This document shows positions 9,509-20,837 of a stretch of DNA of 60,000 nucleotides, one piece after another (the first letter of the stretch is position 1; every line of letters starts with the position of its first letter). Source of the DNA: Strigamia acuminata (lineage: Eukaryota > Arthropoda > Chilopoda > Geophilomorpha > Linotaeniidae); contig OX442314.1 of NCBI GenBank assembly GCA_949358305.1, forward strand, positions 44,030,581-44,090,580, written 5' to 3'. The position numbers and the translations under genes were made by a program. The notes under the pieces are model-generated. The model was not told where the DNA came from and did no database searches. It worked only from the letters and a program-made list of their open reading frames with translations.

Positions 9509-12500
9509 ATGTGACGATCTATCACTGCATCTGTTGACCCGATCGCAATGATGTCGTCCACGAATATCCCGACAGCGAAATAAGAATCTTCCTCGATGCA
9601 GGTATAGACACACGGATCCCCTTTTAGCCGCTGTAAACCAATGTCCTTTAATGCCTGATTTAGTCGTTTATTCCAGCATCTGCCGGATTGTCGCAATCCA
9701 TACAAACTCTTCTGCAAAAAACATATCTTGTCCTCTTGTCCTGGAACTGCAAAACCCTCTGGCTGCAACATATGTATTTCCTCATCGAGTAGACCGTATA
9801 AGTATGCCGTTTCAACGTCATACTGCCTAATTCGAAGTTTCTTTTTAGCTGCAATTGCCAGCAATAACCGCAGCGATTGAATTTTCATTACTGGCACGAA
9901 AGTTCTGTCGTAATCTTCTCCCGGTTTCTGGCCACAGCCCACCGCTACTAATCTTGCTTTGTATTTCTTGATGCAACCGTCCAAGTGTAATTTTATTCTA
10001 AACACCCACTTGCTTTTGATCGGCTTCTTGGATTCCGATCGAGCCTCTAATCTCCACACCTTGTGAATACCCATGGAACTCATCTCATTCTCCATTGCCT
10101 TCACCCAATGGTCGCGTTCTTCACACTCCACCGCTTCCGTGTATGTCGCGGGAGTGAATAAAGACTTGATAACTCTGGCTACATCCCCACCCGCGCCCTT
10201 GTGAGCGATCCTTTCGGATCGTCGTACGCCACGCTTTTGGAGAATCCTCTCCCTCGCCTGCAACTGACCATGAAGTCTCAGCTGCCTTTCCGCAAATGTT
10301 CCTATCAGTCTCCTTTCCCGCGCTTGCACGACTGGTCGCTCATCGGGCTCTTGTTCTACATCCTCGTCACTTTCGTTCGCAACCTCATCGTCACTTTGAT
10401 CTGCAACGTCCTCGTCACTCTCATCGTTGCCAATTGCTCCGTCTTGTTCCTCCTCTTGGAGGTCCTGCCGTCGGTTCTCCCCTTCTGTGTCCCCCAATGT
10501 GTCTTCCTGGGCCATCATTTCCGCAATTTGCTCCTCCTGCGCCTTGCTGTCGCGCGCCATTTCCTCGAAATAAACGTCCCTCGATTCAATTATATGCCCC
10601 CGTGCTTCGTCATATAAACGATAGGCTTTCCGGTTGGCCGAATATCCCACCATTATTCCTACCCTCGTCACTTGATCAAATTTGCCCAATCTCCTTTGTT
10701 TCGGGATGTGATAATGGCCCGTGCATCCAAAAACACGAAAATGAATTCCAACCGGTTTTCTGCCAGTTCTTATCTCGTATGGAGTCGTCTCTGGACTTGC
10801 CGTCGTTGGTGAGCGGTTTACAGTATACACCGCCGTTGCCCATGCTTCAGCCCAAAACTCGTCCGGCAAATGAGCATCTTTGAGCAAAGTTCTTGTCTTC
10901 TCAGATAACGTTCTATTATATTTCTCGACGACTCCGTTGCTCTGAGGTGAGTATGGAACCGTACGCTCGTGTTTTACTCCGATCTTTCGCCAATTATATT
11001 CAGCATCCGCCCCACAGAACTCTCCTCCATTGTCCGTTCGCAATCTGTCTAATTTCAATCCGCTTGTTCTCTCTTCCCGTTGTCTGTGGAACTCTATTTC
11101 CTCCACTGCCTGGCTTTTGTCTTGTAGGTAACTACAATAGACGTATTTTGAATAGTCATCTATAATTACGAGTGCGTACCGGCTTCCGCCTATGGACTTT
11201 TCCATCGGACCGCATAAATCCGCATGCCATAACTCCAATGGTCGAGTTGTAGCGGTTCCTTGTGTCCGTTTAAAAGGTTTTCTCGGCTGCTTTCCTGCAA
11301 TACAATACTTGCAGGGTGGTAACTGACACATGCTGTAATTCGCGCCTTTGAGCAATTCGCTTTTCTTGACTTGGTCCATTTTTTGCTGCGACATATGACC
11401 CATGCGTGCATACCACAACATCTTGTTGTCAATCTCTCTCTGGCCTGGTGTTGCCGTGCCTAGTTTAGGTCGCGCAATGTCTCTCACCCTATTCACGAAG
11501 TCTTGCATTACGATGCTCTTCGCCTGCAGAATGTACATTTTTTCTCTTAGCGTCGCTCTTCCGATCAGTACACCATCTGCGGCTATAATTTCCGCTCCTT
11601 TATTGTCAAAAACCACTTTGTTTCCTTCTCCCGTTAGCTGACATATGGAAATTAAATTTCCTCTCAAAGTTGGTACGTATGTTACGTTTCGCATGTTCAA
11701 ATTTACGTCTTGTCCGTCCACGTGACTTATTAACTCGACCGTTCCGTTCCCTCTGGATTCCATTTTTGCAGACTCTTCGGCCAAATAGACGTATCCCCTT
11801 TCAGCTTGAAAATCGTGCAGAAATTCCCTGCGTGATGTGAGGTGCGTGGTCGCGCCTGAGTCTAGCAACCATTCCATTTTGCCCAAATCTGCAGCCGACA
11901 TGGCGGCGTTGAGCGCGTACGTCTTTGTCGCTTCTGGCTTAGACTTATTTGCGTAACGCGCAACCGTTCCTCCTCGCGCCTCGCCTTGTCCGCGTCCTGT
12001 TTGAGCTTGTCCTCGTCCACGTCCACGACCCTTACTCCAACAATCCCGCGCTCGATGCCCCTGCTTGCCGCATTCATAACATGCTCCATCGTTGGTCCTA
12101 ACCGTCGTACTACTTTTGCAATCCCGTGCAAAATGCCCCTGTTTACCACAAGTGTAGCATTCGCCCCCATTGGGTCTGCTTTTCCTTCCACCTCGTTGCT
12201 TGAACGCTCTGTACGCCTTATTCTCGCTCCCTTCCTCTTCGTCTTCCCAACTTGCCTGCAATCGGATGGCTCGGCGCAAATCGTCCATCTTTATGTCCCT
12301 CTTTGCATAATACGACTTTGCAATGTGGTTGTATTTCTTGCTCAACCCCTTAATTGCATAGTATACTCTTTCCTTCTGTGTGATATTTTTGCCTGCCGCC
12401 GCCGATCTCTGTGCAATTGTGTCCACTCTATTTAGATAATGTTCCGCATCTTCGTTCTTAGCCATCTTCACACTCGTCAGTTCGTGGCCAATATCAATCT

Positions 12501-13137
12501 GTCTGTCCGCTTGCTTCCCTTCATGTCGCTCTGCTAGGCGATCCCACAGCTCCTTGCTGCTTCTAATTCCTTTGTGCATCCCAGCTTGCTCTGCCGATAA
12601 GGTGACTATAATAATCCCTAGCGCTTGACTATTCTTCCGTCGCCATATATTCCACTCGTCCTCTTCCTCATCCGGATCTGGTTCCTCGCCCTCAATGACG
12701 TCCAACCACAAATCTTTGGCTTGGAGCACCGCCTCCACTTGCATGCTCCATAAAAAATAGTTTGAGTCGCTCAACAATTCAATTCGATTGATACTTCCGC
12801 CTTGTATCGCATCTGCCATCGTCGTCTCGTTTTATTCTTGCAAATTTGCCTCTTTTTGTGCCCTTTTTCTTTCAATTTCACTTTCTTGCTTGATCGTTGT
12901 CAAACTTCACCACTCTGGCGCTTTGTCGCCCAATTTATTGTTCATTTGTCGACTGCTTGTTACTTTTTAACATAGAGTCGCGCATTGTTGCATTGCCGCT
13001 TATGACTTTATTGTTTAATCTTTACGATCTTTCTTTTTCTCTTTATAAACCTTATTTTGCAATTTTTCACCTCTTTTCTGCTCTTTGCAGTCTTGCTTTT
13101 TACCAAGCCAGGAATCATAAATCACCAAACATATAAA

Positions 13138-13155
13138 CCAATCCTCTGCTACCAC
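13138..13155 (-). other. Copia A primer binding site (initiator tRNA-Met type)
   Basis: Plus-strand sequence CAATCCTCTGCTACCA ends next to the 5' LTR. It matches the known initiator-tRNA-Met 3' terminus (CCATCCTCTGCTACCA) apart from an extra base near its inner end. Confidence 0.8.
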
Positions 13156-13156
13156 T

Positions 13157-13357
13157 TGAGGCAAATAAACATACCGGTTTGGTAATTTAAACACAACTTT
13201 TGGCACTTTTATTCTCCTTCACCTCTCATCGGCACCATTACAATCACACAACAAACAACGATAGTCATGACAACCAAACATAACCAAAACGACGGTTGTC
13301 ACGATCAAATAATAATATGTAAACAGATTTACATCATTTGTCAAACACACTCTCACA
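13157..13357 (-). repeat. 5' LTR of copia A (201 bp)
   Basis: Same as 7035-7235 and as both LTRs of copia B in inverted orientation. In element sense it carries GAATAAAAGT (poly(A)-type AATAAA) about 60 bp before its end. Confidence 0.95.
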
Positions 13358-14466
13358 TTTTAAGCGAAAAATTGGTGATTTTCGCTAAAAATCGGTGTAC
13401 AGAGTATAGAACACACCGCTCGATCGCCTATCAAAGTACGGTACATGAGCTCGAAAATCACCAATTTGTAGCGAAAATCACTAATTTTTAGCAAAAATCA
13501 CCGATTTTAATCGATTAAACATTGATTTTTAGCGAAAATCACCAAAAAATCACCAATTTTAAGCGATAAAACACCGAATTTTAGCAAAAATCACCAATTT
13601 TTAGCAAAAATCACCGATTTTAAGCGAAAAATTGGTGATTTTCGCTAAAAATCGGTGTATAGAGTATAGAACACACCGCTCGATCGCCTATCAAAGTACG
13701 GTACATGAGCTCGAAAATCACCAATTTGTAGCGAAAATCACTAATTTTTAGCAAAAATCACCGATTTTAATCGATTAAACACTGATTTTTAGCGAAAATC
13801 ACCAAAAAATCACCAATTTTAAGCGATAAAACACCGATTTTTAGCGAAAATCACCAATTTGTAACGAAAATCACTAATTTTTAGCAAAATTCACCGATTT
13901 TAATCGATAAAAAACCGATTTCTAGCGAAAATCACCAAAAAATCACCAATTTTAAGCGATAAAACACCGATTTTTAGCAAAAATCACCGATTTTTAGCAA
14001 AAATCACCGATTTTTAGCAAAAATCACCGATTTTTAGCGAAAAAACAACGATTTTAAGCGAAAAAACACAGATTTTTAGCGAAAAATTGGTGATTTTCGC
14101 TAAAAATCGGTGTATAGAGTATAGAACACACCGCTCGACCGCCTATCAAAGTACGGTACATGAGCTCGAAAATCACCAATTTGTAGCGAAAATCACTAAT
14201 TTTTAGCAAAAATCACCGATTTTAATCGATTAAACACTGATTTTTAGCGAAAATCACCAAAAAATCACCAATTTTAAGCGATAAAACACCGATTTTTAGC
14301 AAAAATCACCGATTTTTAGCAAAAATCACCAATTTTTAGCAAAAATCACCAATTTTTAGCAAAAATCACCGATTTTAAGCGAAAAATTGGTGATTTTCGC
14401 TAAAAATCGGTGTATAGAGTATAGAACACACCGCTCGATCGCCTATCAAAGTACGGTACATGAGCT
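13358..14466. repeat. Minisatellite of unit X, second part, with higher-order repeat
   Basis: Variants of AAAAATCACCGATTTTTAGC with a higher-order unit. At roughly 13365, 13625, 14085 and 14385 the array flips (ATTGGTGATTTTCGCTAAAA) and then carries a conserved single-copy stretch 'agagtatagaacacaccgct', 'cgatcgcctatcaaagtacg', 'gtacatgagctcg'. Non-coding. Confidence 0.9.
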
Positions 14467-15078
14467 CAAAAATCAGCCAAATCGGCCAAATCCACCATCA
14501 TAAAAACTGCTGACCAGCGATGCAACCCACAATCAAATTCTTTATCAACACCGCCCAGTGCCCGTGCCCGTGCCCGTGCCCGTGCTCGGCCAAGCACGCA
14601 CCGACAAGTTCGCGGCAAGTTCCTCCTCCGAACCTAACTTCCCGATCGCAGTGCGAATAAATAAACCAGACAAATGAAAAACGTCAACACGACTCAACAC
14701 CGACTCATTCGCCTCTCGATGCGCGATGTTTTTGTCGCACCGCACAGAATAATCGAATTATCGCTCCAGACATCGGTGACCGCAAAAACGAAACCATCAA
14801 ACGTTTCCCGAACTTCGAGCATAACCTGAATAAATGAATCCTCCTCTTTTGACAGTATCTGCATGGTTTTCTACGCCATATTCGATCAAAATCAACGCCT
14901 AACTCCATCACCTCGATTAGGCCTAAACGGAAATGTGGAAACACGGCGCATGCGTCGACTAAAACGCCGCCTGCCAAGTACAAATAACACGAATGCGGAT
15001 GGATGTGTCGGCTAGAGTTGGACAATCAGTTTGACCACTGGTTGAAGTATAGGTGAGCATTGACACGAATGCACGTGC

Positions 15079-15115
<37 letters not shown>

Positions 15116-15249
15116 TCTTCCATGATTCCGTGGAATCGATTCGCGTTGGAATCGAACGAGTGTTTCGGACAGAATCATCGGCCAAATCTGCCGCACTACC
15201 GTACGTCCTTTAATTTTAAATTGCGGATTAATTAATATGCGAAATAAGA
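14467..15249. repeat. Module P of unit X, copy 1
   Basis: About 780 bp shared with 27241-28015 and 55341-56108 at very high identity. It contains a GTGCCC hexamer microsatellite (14557-14584), the 56-codon minus-strand ORF, a (CA)n tract (15080-15110) and the target site of element M, here empty (CGATTTAGG, 15250-15258). Confidence 0.85.
14694..14864 (-). CDS. Hypothetical 56-aa protein of module P, copy 1
   Basis: ATG to TGA frame containing SKEEDSFIQVMLEVRETFDG and FVFAVTDVWSDNSIILCG. A TAG lies two codons upstream, fixing the start. The same frame is intact in the two other module copies (27475-27645, 55567-55737), with one Asp-to-Asn and one Ser-to-Leu change and some synonymous changes. 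Overlapping longer frames on the same strand (14545-14745, 14705-15025) look less protein-like. It may be an exon or a fragment of a larger gene. No family recognised. Confidence 0.4.
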   Translation of the reverse strand: MQILSKEEDSFIQVMLEVRETFDGFVFAVTDVWSDNSIILCGATKTSRIERRMSRC

Positions 15250-15765
15250 CGATTTAGGCGACGTCACGGTTTTGTTGGAGCAAATACGGATTTATTTCTG
15301 AAATTCATACATACATACATACATAAATAAATAAATAAAGCATTCATTTTTGTACATAAATAATGCATTTTTTGCACATGAAAATGCATTTTTGCACGTA
15401 AACGCAACATTTTAGCACACTTTCTCAGCACAAGTTGCAAATAAAAGCCTAATTTTCTCTAAATTCATATATCATTCATTCATTCATTTCTTTTTTAGAA
15501 TTTAGTTAATTCTTTGTTGCATCGTTGCAATTGCAAAGATGCAGAGATCTGATGCGCCTTGACGGTTGGCCGGGGCTGAGCCCTGGCAAATTTGCCCGGG
15601 TGATGAAAAGAAATTGTTGCTCGGTTAGTTCCCATGGAAATTAATCAAATGAGTAGAAATTCTTTCTTTCTTTCTTTCTCAATGATTAGTTGAATTTCAT
15701 GTAATTTCATGTCATGTTCATATCCATTTTCCAGCTAATTTTCTAGAATCGTAATCAGAAAATTT
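15209..15765. repeat. Tandem duplication of the P/Q junction lacking element M
   Basis: The segment from 'ttttaaattgcggattaatt' to 'cgtaatcagaaaa' is followed directly by the same start again (15764 onward), this time with element M inserted. The first unit has small differences from the other Q copies (extra 'attt' near 15290, shorter CTTT run, missing 'ttgac'). Confidence 0.8.
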
Positions 15766-15807
15766 TAAATTGCGGATTAATTAATATGCGAAATAAGACG
15801 ATTTAGG

Positions 15808-17453
15808 GGGTCACTACAAAACACAGGGTACACCCTAAATGGGGTACCCCATGGGGTATATCCCAAAGTCCTGGAATGTGTAATAAATAAATAAAAATTA
15901 CTAAAATAATTGAAATAAAAATTACGAAAAAAAAATTTAAATTACATACAAAAATATGACATTACATGTTAAAAACCACAAAAATCAATTTTTTTTACTG
16001 ACAAATCACAGAAATTTATTTTATGACTCACAAATCACAAAAATCAATTTTTTGACTAAAAATCTATGATTTTATTCAACAATAAATTTTTAAAAAACAT
16101 TACAATTTGATATAAAAAATCGATAAAAATCGATAAAAATCGGTAAAAATCGATAAAAATGGAGAAAAAAACGATAAAAATCGATAAAAATCGGTAAAAA
16201 TTGATAAAAATCGATAAAAATCAATAAAAATCAATAAAAATCGGTAAAAATCGATAAAAATCGGTAAAAATCGATAAAAATCGGTAAAAATCGATAAAAA
16301 TTGGTAAAAATCGTTAAAAATCGGTAAAAATCCGTAAAAATCGATAAAAATCTTTAAAAATTGTTAAAACCGATTTTTATCGTTTTTTCCCCATTTTTAT
16401 CGATTTTTACCAATTTTTATAGTTTTTTCTCTATTTTTATCGATTTTTACCGATTTTTATCGTTTTTTCTCCATTTTTATCGATTTTTTATATTGAATTG
16501 TAATGTTTTTTAAAGATTTATTGTTGAATAAAATCATCGATTTTTGAGTCAAAAAATTTATTTTTGTGATTTTTGTGATGTTTCACATGTGCAGGCCTTT
16601 CTCACACGGACCATGCACATGAAATGCATCATTTGTAATGTCGTGTAAATCGTAAAAATAGAAGTTAAGCAAATATAACCACAGCGATGGAATAAATAAA
16701 TAATAAATTAATTAAATGAAGAAAAAGCACATGGGTACATCGTTTACTTAACAGTAAAGTAAACATTTTGCTGCAAATTGATCGCAATTTTCCCTAGAAT
16801 GTAAACATCTATTCGCTAATTTTCAATTAGTGTTGCCTTAGTGATCTCGGTCCGCTAATTATACAACAAACATTGACCAAAGAACTAAGAATTTTCAGGC
16901 AGACCTCCAATAGAGTGCTGTGGGTGCACAATGAGAGGAAATATCAATACAGAATGTGTAAATAAAAATTATTTCAGAAAAAAAACAAATTATTTCAGAA
17001 GGAAACAAATTAGTTTGGTCTAAATACAAAGTTTTTAGGTGTCAATAAATTTTATTGGTGAGAAATTCATGCTTTTTCGTGTAAAAACAAATTTTCTTGT
17101 CCTACAATTACACGCATTGGATTAAACAGTCCAAAAATCGTATTTGGCGCCATACTATTGCCCAAGATGCATGGAGCGATGTGATTGGCCATGGGGACAA
17201 TTATTATTGATCACTTATGTCTGGGTTTCAAGCTATATGAAGGGTAGTTGAAAAATGTGAGACAGACAGTAACACAAATGAAATTTTCGTTGTTTTGAAT
17301 GAAAACATTTGAAATTTTTATTTTTTTTTAGATAACAAAAAAATTGTTACGTAATAATTATTACATTTATGACTATTTGTTTATTTTTAGGACTTTGGGG
17401 TATACCCCATGGGGTACCCCATTTGGGGTGTACCCTGTGTTTTGTAGTGACCC
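15808..17453. mobile_element. Element M, complete copy (1646 bp, MULE-like TIR element)
   Basis: The 66-bp terminal inverted repeats start GGGTCACTACAAAACACAGG and differ at about two positions. Each contains nested palindromes (GGGGTACCCC, CCCATGGG). It is flanked by the 9-bp duplication CGATTTAGG (15799-15807 and 17454-17462). The empty site exists at 15250-15258. The inside is non-coding: an array of 'aaaaatcgataaaaatcggt' (16115-16370) followed by its inverted form (16371-16490), then unique AT-rich DNA. A 9-bp duplication suggests the Mutator-like superfamily; the transposase is elsewhere. Confidence 0.9.
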
Positions 17454-17462
17454 CGATTTAGG

Positions 17463-18682
17463 CGACGTCACGGTTTTGTTGGAGCAAATACGGATTTCTG
17501 AAATTCATACATACATACATACATAAATAAATAAATAAAGCATTCATTTTTGTACATAAATAATGCATTTTTTGCACATGAAAATGCATTTTTGCACGTA
17601 AACGCAACATTTTAGCACACTTTCTCAGCACAAGTTGCAAATAAAAGCCTAATTTTCTCTAAATTCATATATCATTCATTCATCCATTTCTTTTTTAGAA
17701 TTTAGTTAATTCTCTGTTGCATCGTTGCAATTGCAAAGATGCAGAGAGCTGATGCGCCTTGACTTGACGGTTGGCCGGGGCTGAGCCCTGGCAAATTTGC
17801 CCGGGTGATGAAAAGATATTGTTGCTCGGTTAGTTCCAATGGAAATTAATCAAATGAGTAGAAATTCTTTCTTTCTTTCTTTCTTTCTCAATGATTAGTT
17901 GAATTTCATGTAATTTCATGTCATGTTCATATCCATTTTCCAGCTAATTTTCTAGAATCGTAATCAGAAAATACAAAATATTTATTTATTTCATCACATT
18001 TCATCACATTTCATCATATTCCTTCATTCACAAAATAAGCTTTCCCAACACAGATTTATTTATTCTTATTTTCAAAAGATCAATTCAATTGAAATAATCG
18101 GAATCTTTATTGCAAATTATTTATTACAAATTCTTTAATTCTTACTGTTGTGTCATTTTAAACCTAATTTCACACCGTTCGATTCGTGTTCCATTCGTTA
18201 TTCCATTCCAACTGTAAAGAAAATACAAAATGTGTATTTTATCACTATATTTCAATCTCTTCTTTTTTATTCTCTTTATTTCTCACCTGCTTATTGCTTA
18301 GAATCCGTTAATTTAATTCCACGCTGTTCAATTCGTTCGATCGCATCCATTTTTTCCCACCTTTTCTGCATTTCCTATACGAACACATCACATTTCATCA
18401 CATTGTTACATCTCCATTATCGTTCAATTCGAATACAATCTCTCACCTGAATATAAATTCCTAAATAATCCAATCCAATCCAATCCAATCCAATCCAAAA
18501 TGGCTGCAGCTCAGCTCCTCCTTTTTTAAAACCTATCTCCGCAGAACTAGGCTTAACAACCCCATGTTATCCTATGGCAATTTGGTAAAAAGGATCGTTC
18601 GTGACGTCACACGCGCGTGCTCCCGACCCGAGATCACAGATCACACGACCCGAACAACAAACTATACCCGTATGTTGCCAAA
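17463..18682. repeat. Module Q of unit X, copy 2 (non-coding)
   Basis: Collinear with 3105-4326 at an offset of 14,358 bp with only scattered differences. Carries the same TGACGTCA palindrome (18600-18608) ahead of the small ORF. No gene seen. Confidence 0.75.
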
Positions 18683-18943
18683 ATGGCTCATCAAACAACG
18701 AGGCTACAAATGCGAATTCATCTTCATTTCACTGCGTCGCAAAACCAAAAGTTTGCTCAATTTTGTGTGTTTTCGCTTTCGAAAATTTCCATCTCTTCTT
18801 CTTCTTCGCCACCGATGTATCCACCGATCGGCATGGGGATGTTTATGCCGCCGCCGAATTTCATGCCGATGAGTTACCCCTCCGATAACAAATTTGTAGT
18901 TTTTGGTCATTTTAATGATTGTAATTTGTTGCGTTTGGTGTAG
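18683..18943 (+). CDS. Hypothetical 86-aa Ser/Pro/Met-rich ORF (copy 2)
   Basis: ATG in CAAAATGG, a TAG after 86 codons, and AATAAA 8 bases downstream (18950-18955). The TGACGTCA site lies about 80 bp upstream. The protein has a Ser-rich stretch and PPMYPPIGMGMFMPPP. The same DNA read on the minus strand (18757-18864) encodes the IFESENTQN tail, so at most one strand is likely to be real. No family recognised. Confidence 0.25.
   Translation: MAHQTTRLQMRIHLHFTASQNQKFAQFCVFSLSKISISSSSSPPMYPPIGMGMFMPPPNFMPMSYPSDNKFVVFGHFNDCNLLRLV
18757..18864 (-). pseudogene. 3' fragment of the IFESE-family gene, copy 2
   Basis: Counterpart of 4401-4508: 35 codons ending EEEEEMEIFESENTQN. The resemblance to the C-terminus of the gene at 19364-20706 is the only functional clue. 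Confidence 0.4.
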
Positions 18944-18979
18944 AACGAATAAACAGATATTTTTGGTGTAAAACAAAAT

Positions 18980-19375
18980 TGGTTTATTTTTATATTTTTA
19001 AGATACAGAAATGCAGTTTAGTGCCAAGAAAGTGTCAGATAAAGGTTACACACGTGTTAATTTTAAATTTCGGAAAATGTAGAAAAAAAATATGAATTAA
19101 ATTAATCCAGAATTAATTACTTGTATTGATTGAAAGCAATTTTGTTATTTTTGTTTTATTTTCAACTGATATATAACTTATTCCTGATGAAAATGACATG
19201 ACTTAGCAGTTGCAGGGTTGCATTTTATCGTCAATTAATTTAATATTACTTTGAATAATTGTATTTTTGGTTTATTTCAGTATTTTAAAATTGGAAAAAT
19301 GATTAAATTTTGTGTTTTAACCTTCAAACTTGGTTTACATTTTATAAATGGGAAATTAATGTTTTAGTCGTCAAT
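18980..19375. repeat. Tail repeat, single copy in unit copy 2
   Basis: Matches both 4640-5035 and 5890-6245. Only one copy is present here, and the Elongin C gene that lies between the two tails in copy 1 is absent. Confidence 0.7.
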
Positions 19376-20706
19376 ATTTGGTGAATTTTGTGTTTTTTCG
19401 CTTTCAAAAATTTTTTTCTTTTTGCCAATAAATTTCTTTACCACGAACCGCATTAAATCCCAATTTATGTCGCATTCAACCGAACTATGCTCAGAAACAG
19501 AACTAGACAAAACCTTCTTTCGCTTTTCGACGCTTAAATCCCCCAACAACAGTCCGATATTGACGAAATCTTGATGACTGCACCACAACACTTCAAACAA
19601 CTCCGCAAACGTACACTCCACGACACGTCCACAAACACGACTTTTAGCAGCGGACGATGCATCCGTCAACAAATCCGTCAAGCAATCCTTAACCTTGCAA
19701 ACGTGCACGCAATCCTCCAAACTAGTCATTTTAATCAACAAAACGAGTAAATAAAAAAACCCGTCGTCCGAAATCAACTGCAGAACACGATTCGACGTGA
19801 AAAACTCGACGAACAAAAAATCGAACAGCAGAACCGCGTAAATTAAAGCCGCAAAATCCGAGCCCAAAATGGCATTGGCTTAATCTTCGTTCAACTGCGA
19901 AAGCAGAAAACAAACGATAACGACGGCAAAACTATCGCAATTTCCCGCGGGAAATGCAACGTCTTCGTCTTCGCTCGGATCCAAGATGAAATCGTTAATC
20001 GTGCATTTAATAAAATCGTGAAATTTCTCGTTAGGCCGCGCGAATTTCACGACCAATTCGTTTCTTTCGTCGTTTCCCAACAGCGACCAAAAGAATTCGA
20101 CTCCGCTTTGGTTCCTCCATCTCATGCACCGAAATAACATGTCGTACTTCACCTCCGTGCTCATTTCGACACGGATTTCGTGGTTTTTCCAGAAACTAAC
20201 CATCGGTTTGAGACGTTCGTTATTCTCCTCGAAATATTCGTCCAAAACGGAATCGGCCAAAAAACACTCGACTTAATTCGTCTTGCAAGCAAAACTGACA
20301 CGCGATTTCGAAACGCCACGCGAGTCGCAAATCCTCCAGTCGAGAAAGATTTCTCGCCGATTCGGTCATGTTCAGTCTCCCGTTCACGGTCCATTGTGAG
20401 CAACTTGAAGTTAGTTTGAAGAGTTCCAGCTGGTAATTGGCGTCGAAATTAAATATCCAATCCCGAAACTGCCTTCCGACGTATATGACGTATTGGATTA
20501 GACGTGGTTGTAGGTAGAAGGGAAGGATAAAATCTACCGCTCGCCTAATTACTTTTACTTCGTTTTGGATCCACAATTCCGGAAAGGAGCGGTATTTCGT
20601 ACATTGGCAAGTGGTCGAAACGAAGAAATCTTTCCACAAACGATTGAACTGACGTTTCGGCCAGCACGGCGTCCTGGAAATTCGGCACGTCCAAGGTGAA
20701 TGTCAT
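19364..20706 (-). pseudogene. Unrecognised ~440-aa protein gene, broken by two frameshifts and a stop
   Basis: The start MTFTLDVPNFQDAVLAETSV (ATG at 20706) is followed, after a frame change near 20650, by a long frame with KYRSFPELWIQNEVKVIRR and DLRLAWRFEIACQFCLQDEL. A second change occurs in a run of six Ts near 20262, leading into ADSVLDEYFEENNERLKP. An in-frame TAA at 19880-19882 is followed in the same frame by 167 more residues ending KKIFESEKTQNSPNIDD. It is helical in composition (Leu, Phe, Trp and acidic residues), with no signal peptide or zinc motif. I do not recognise the family. The frame breaks could be decay or assembly indels. Confidence 0.6.
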
Positions 20707-20837
20707 GATGAAAAAGAAAAAATAATAAGTCGATTGTTTCTACTCTAGGCACGACAGAGAATGAGAATGTGTAAAGATTGTTTATTGGTTTAATAACTGA
20801 ATGTGTTAGGGAAAACGTTATACAATCGCGTGACGTC

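Larger units (their letters stand above)
7285..12819 (-). pseudogene. gag-pol: Copia A gag-pol polyprotein, split by a TIR element
   Basis: ATG at 12819. The frame runs Gag (UBN2-like), two CCHC knuckles, protease (LLDSGATTH), integrase (RTDNGGEF) and reverse transcriptase through FVDDIIAIG. It is interrupted at 8184-9508 and resumes to the stop at 7285 with the end of RT and RNase H (ELMTDASWS, CDSKSAID). It is about 98% identical to copia B by eye. Besides the insertion it has a probable damaging change: the first zinc-binding His of integrase, LWHARMGH in copia B, reads LWYARMGH here. It also has FVPV where B has the family-typical FAPV. Conversely, it keeps GDPCVY where B has GDLCVY. Confidence 0.95.
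7035..13357 (-). mobile_element. Copia A, full-length Ty1/copia element with nested insertions
   Basis: 6323 bp with 201-bp LTRs at both ends, flanked by the 5-bp duplication TTTTA. It exceeds copia B (4991 bp) by exactly 1332 bp, which is the nested TIR element (1325 bp) plus its 7-bp target duplication. The primer site next to the 5' LTR (13138-13155) is complementary to the initiator-tRNA-Met 3' end (TGGTAGCAGAGGATTGG in element sense). It cannot make a full polyprotein but could be mobilised in trans. Confidence 0.95.

Noticed and set aside
10201-10883. Plus-strand ORFs of 138 and 195 codons inside copia A
   Set aside because: Antisense to the pol frame; the same shadows appear opposite copia B at 24352-25034.
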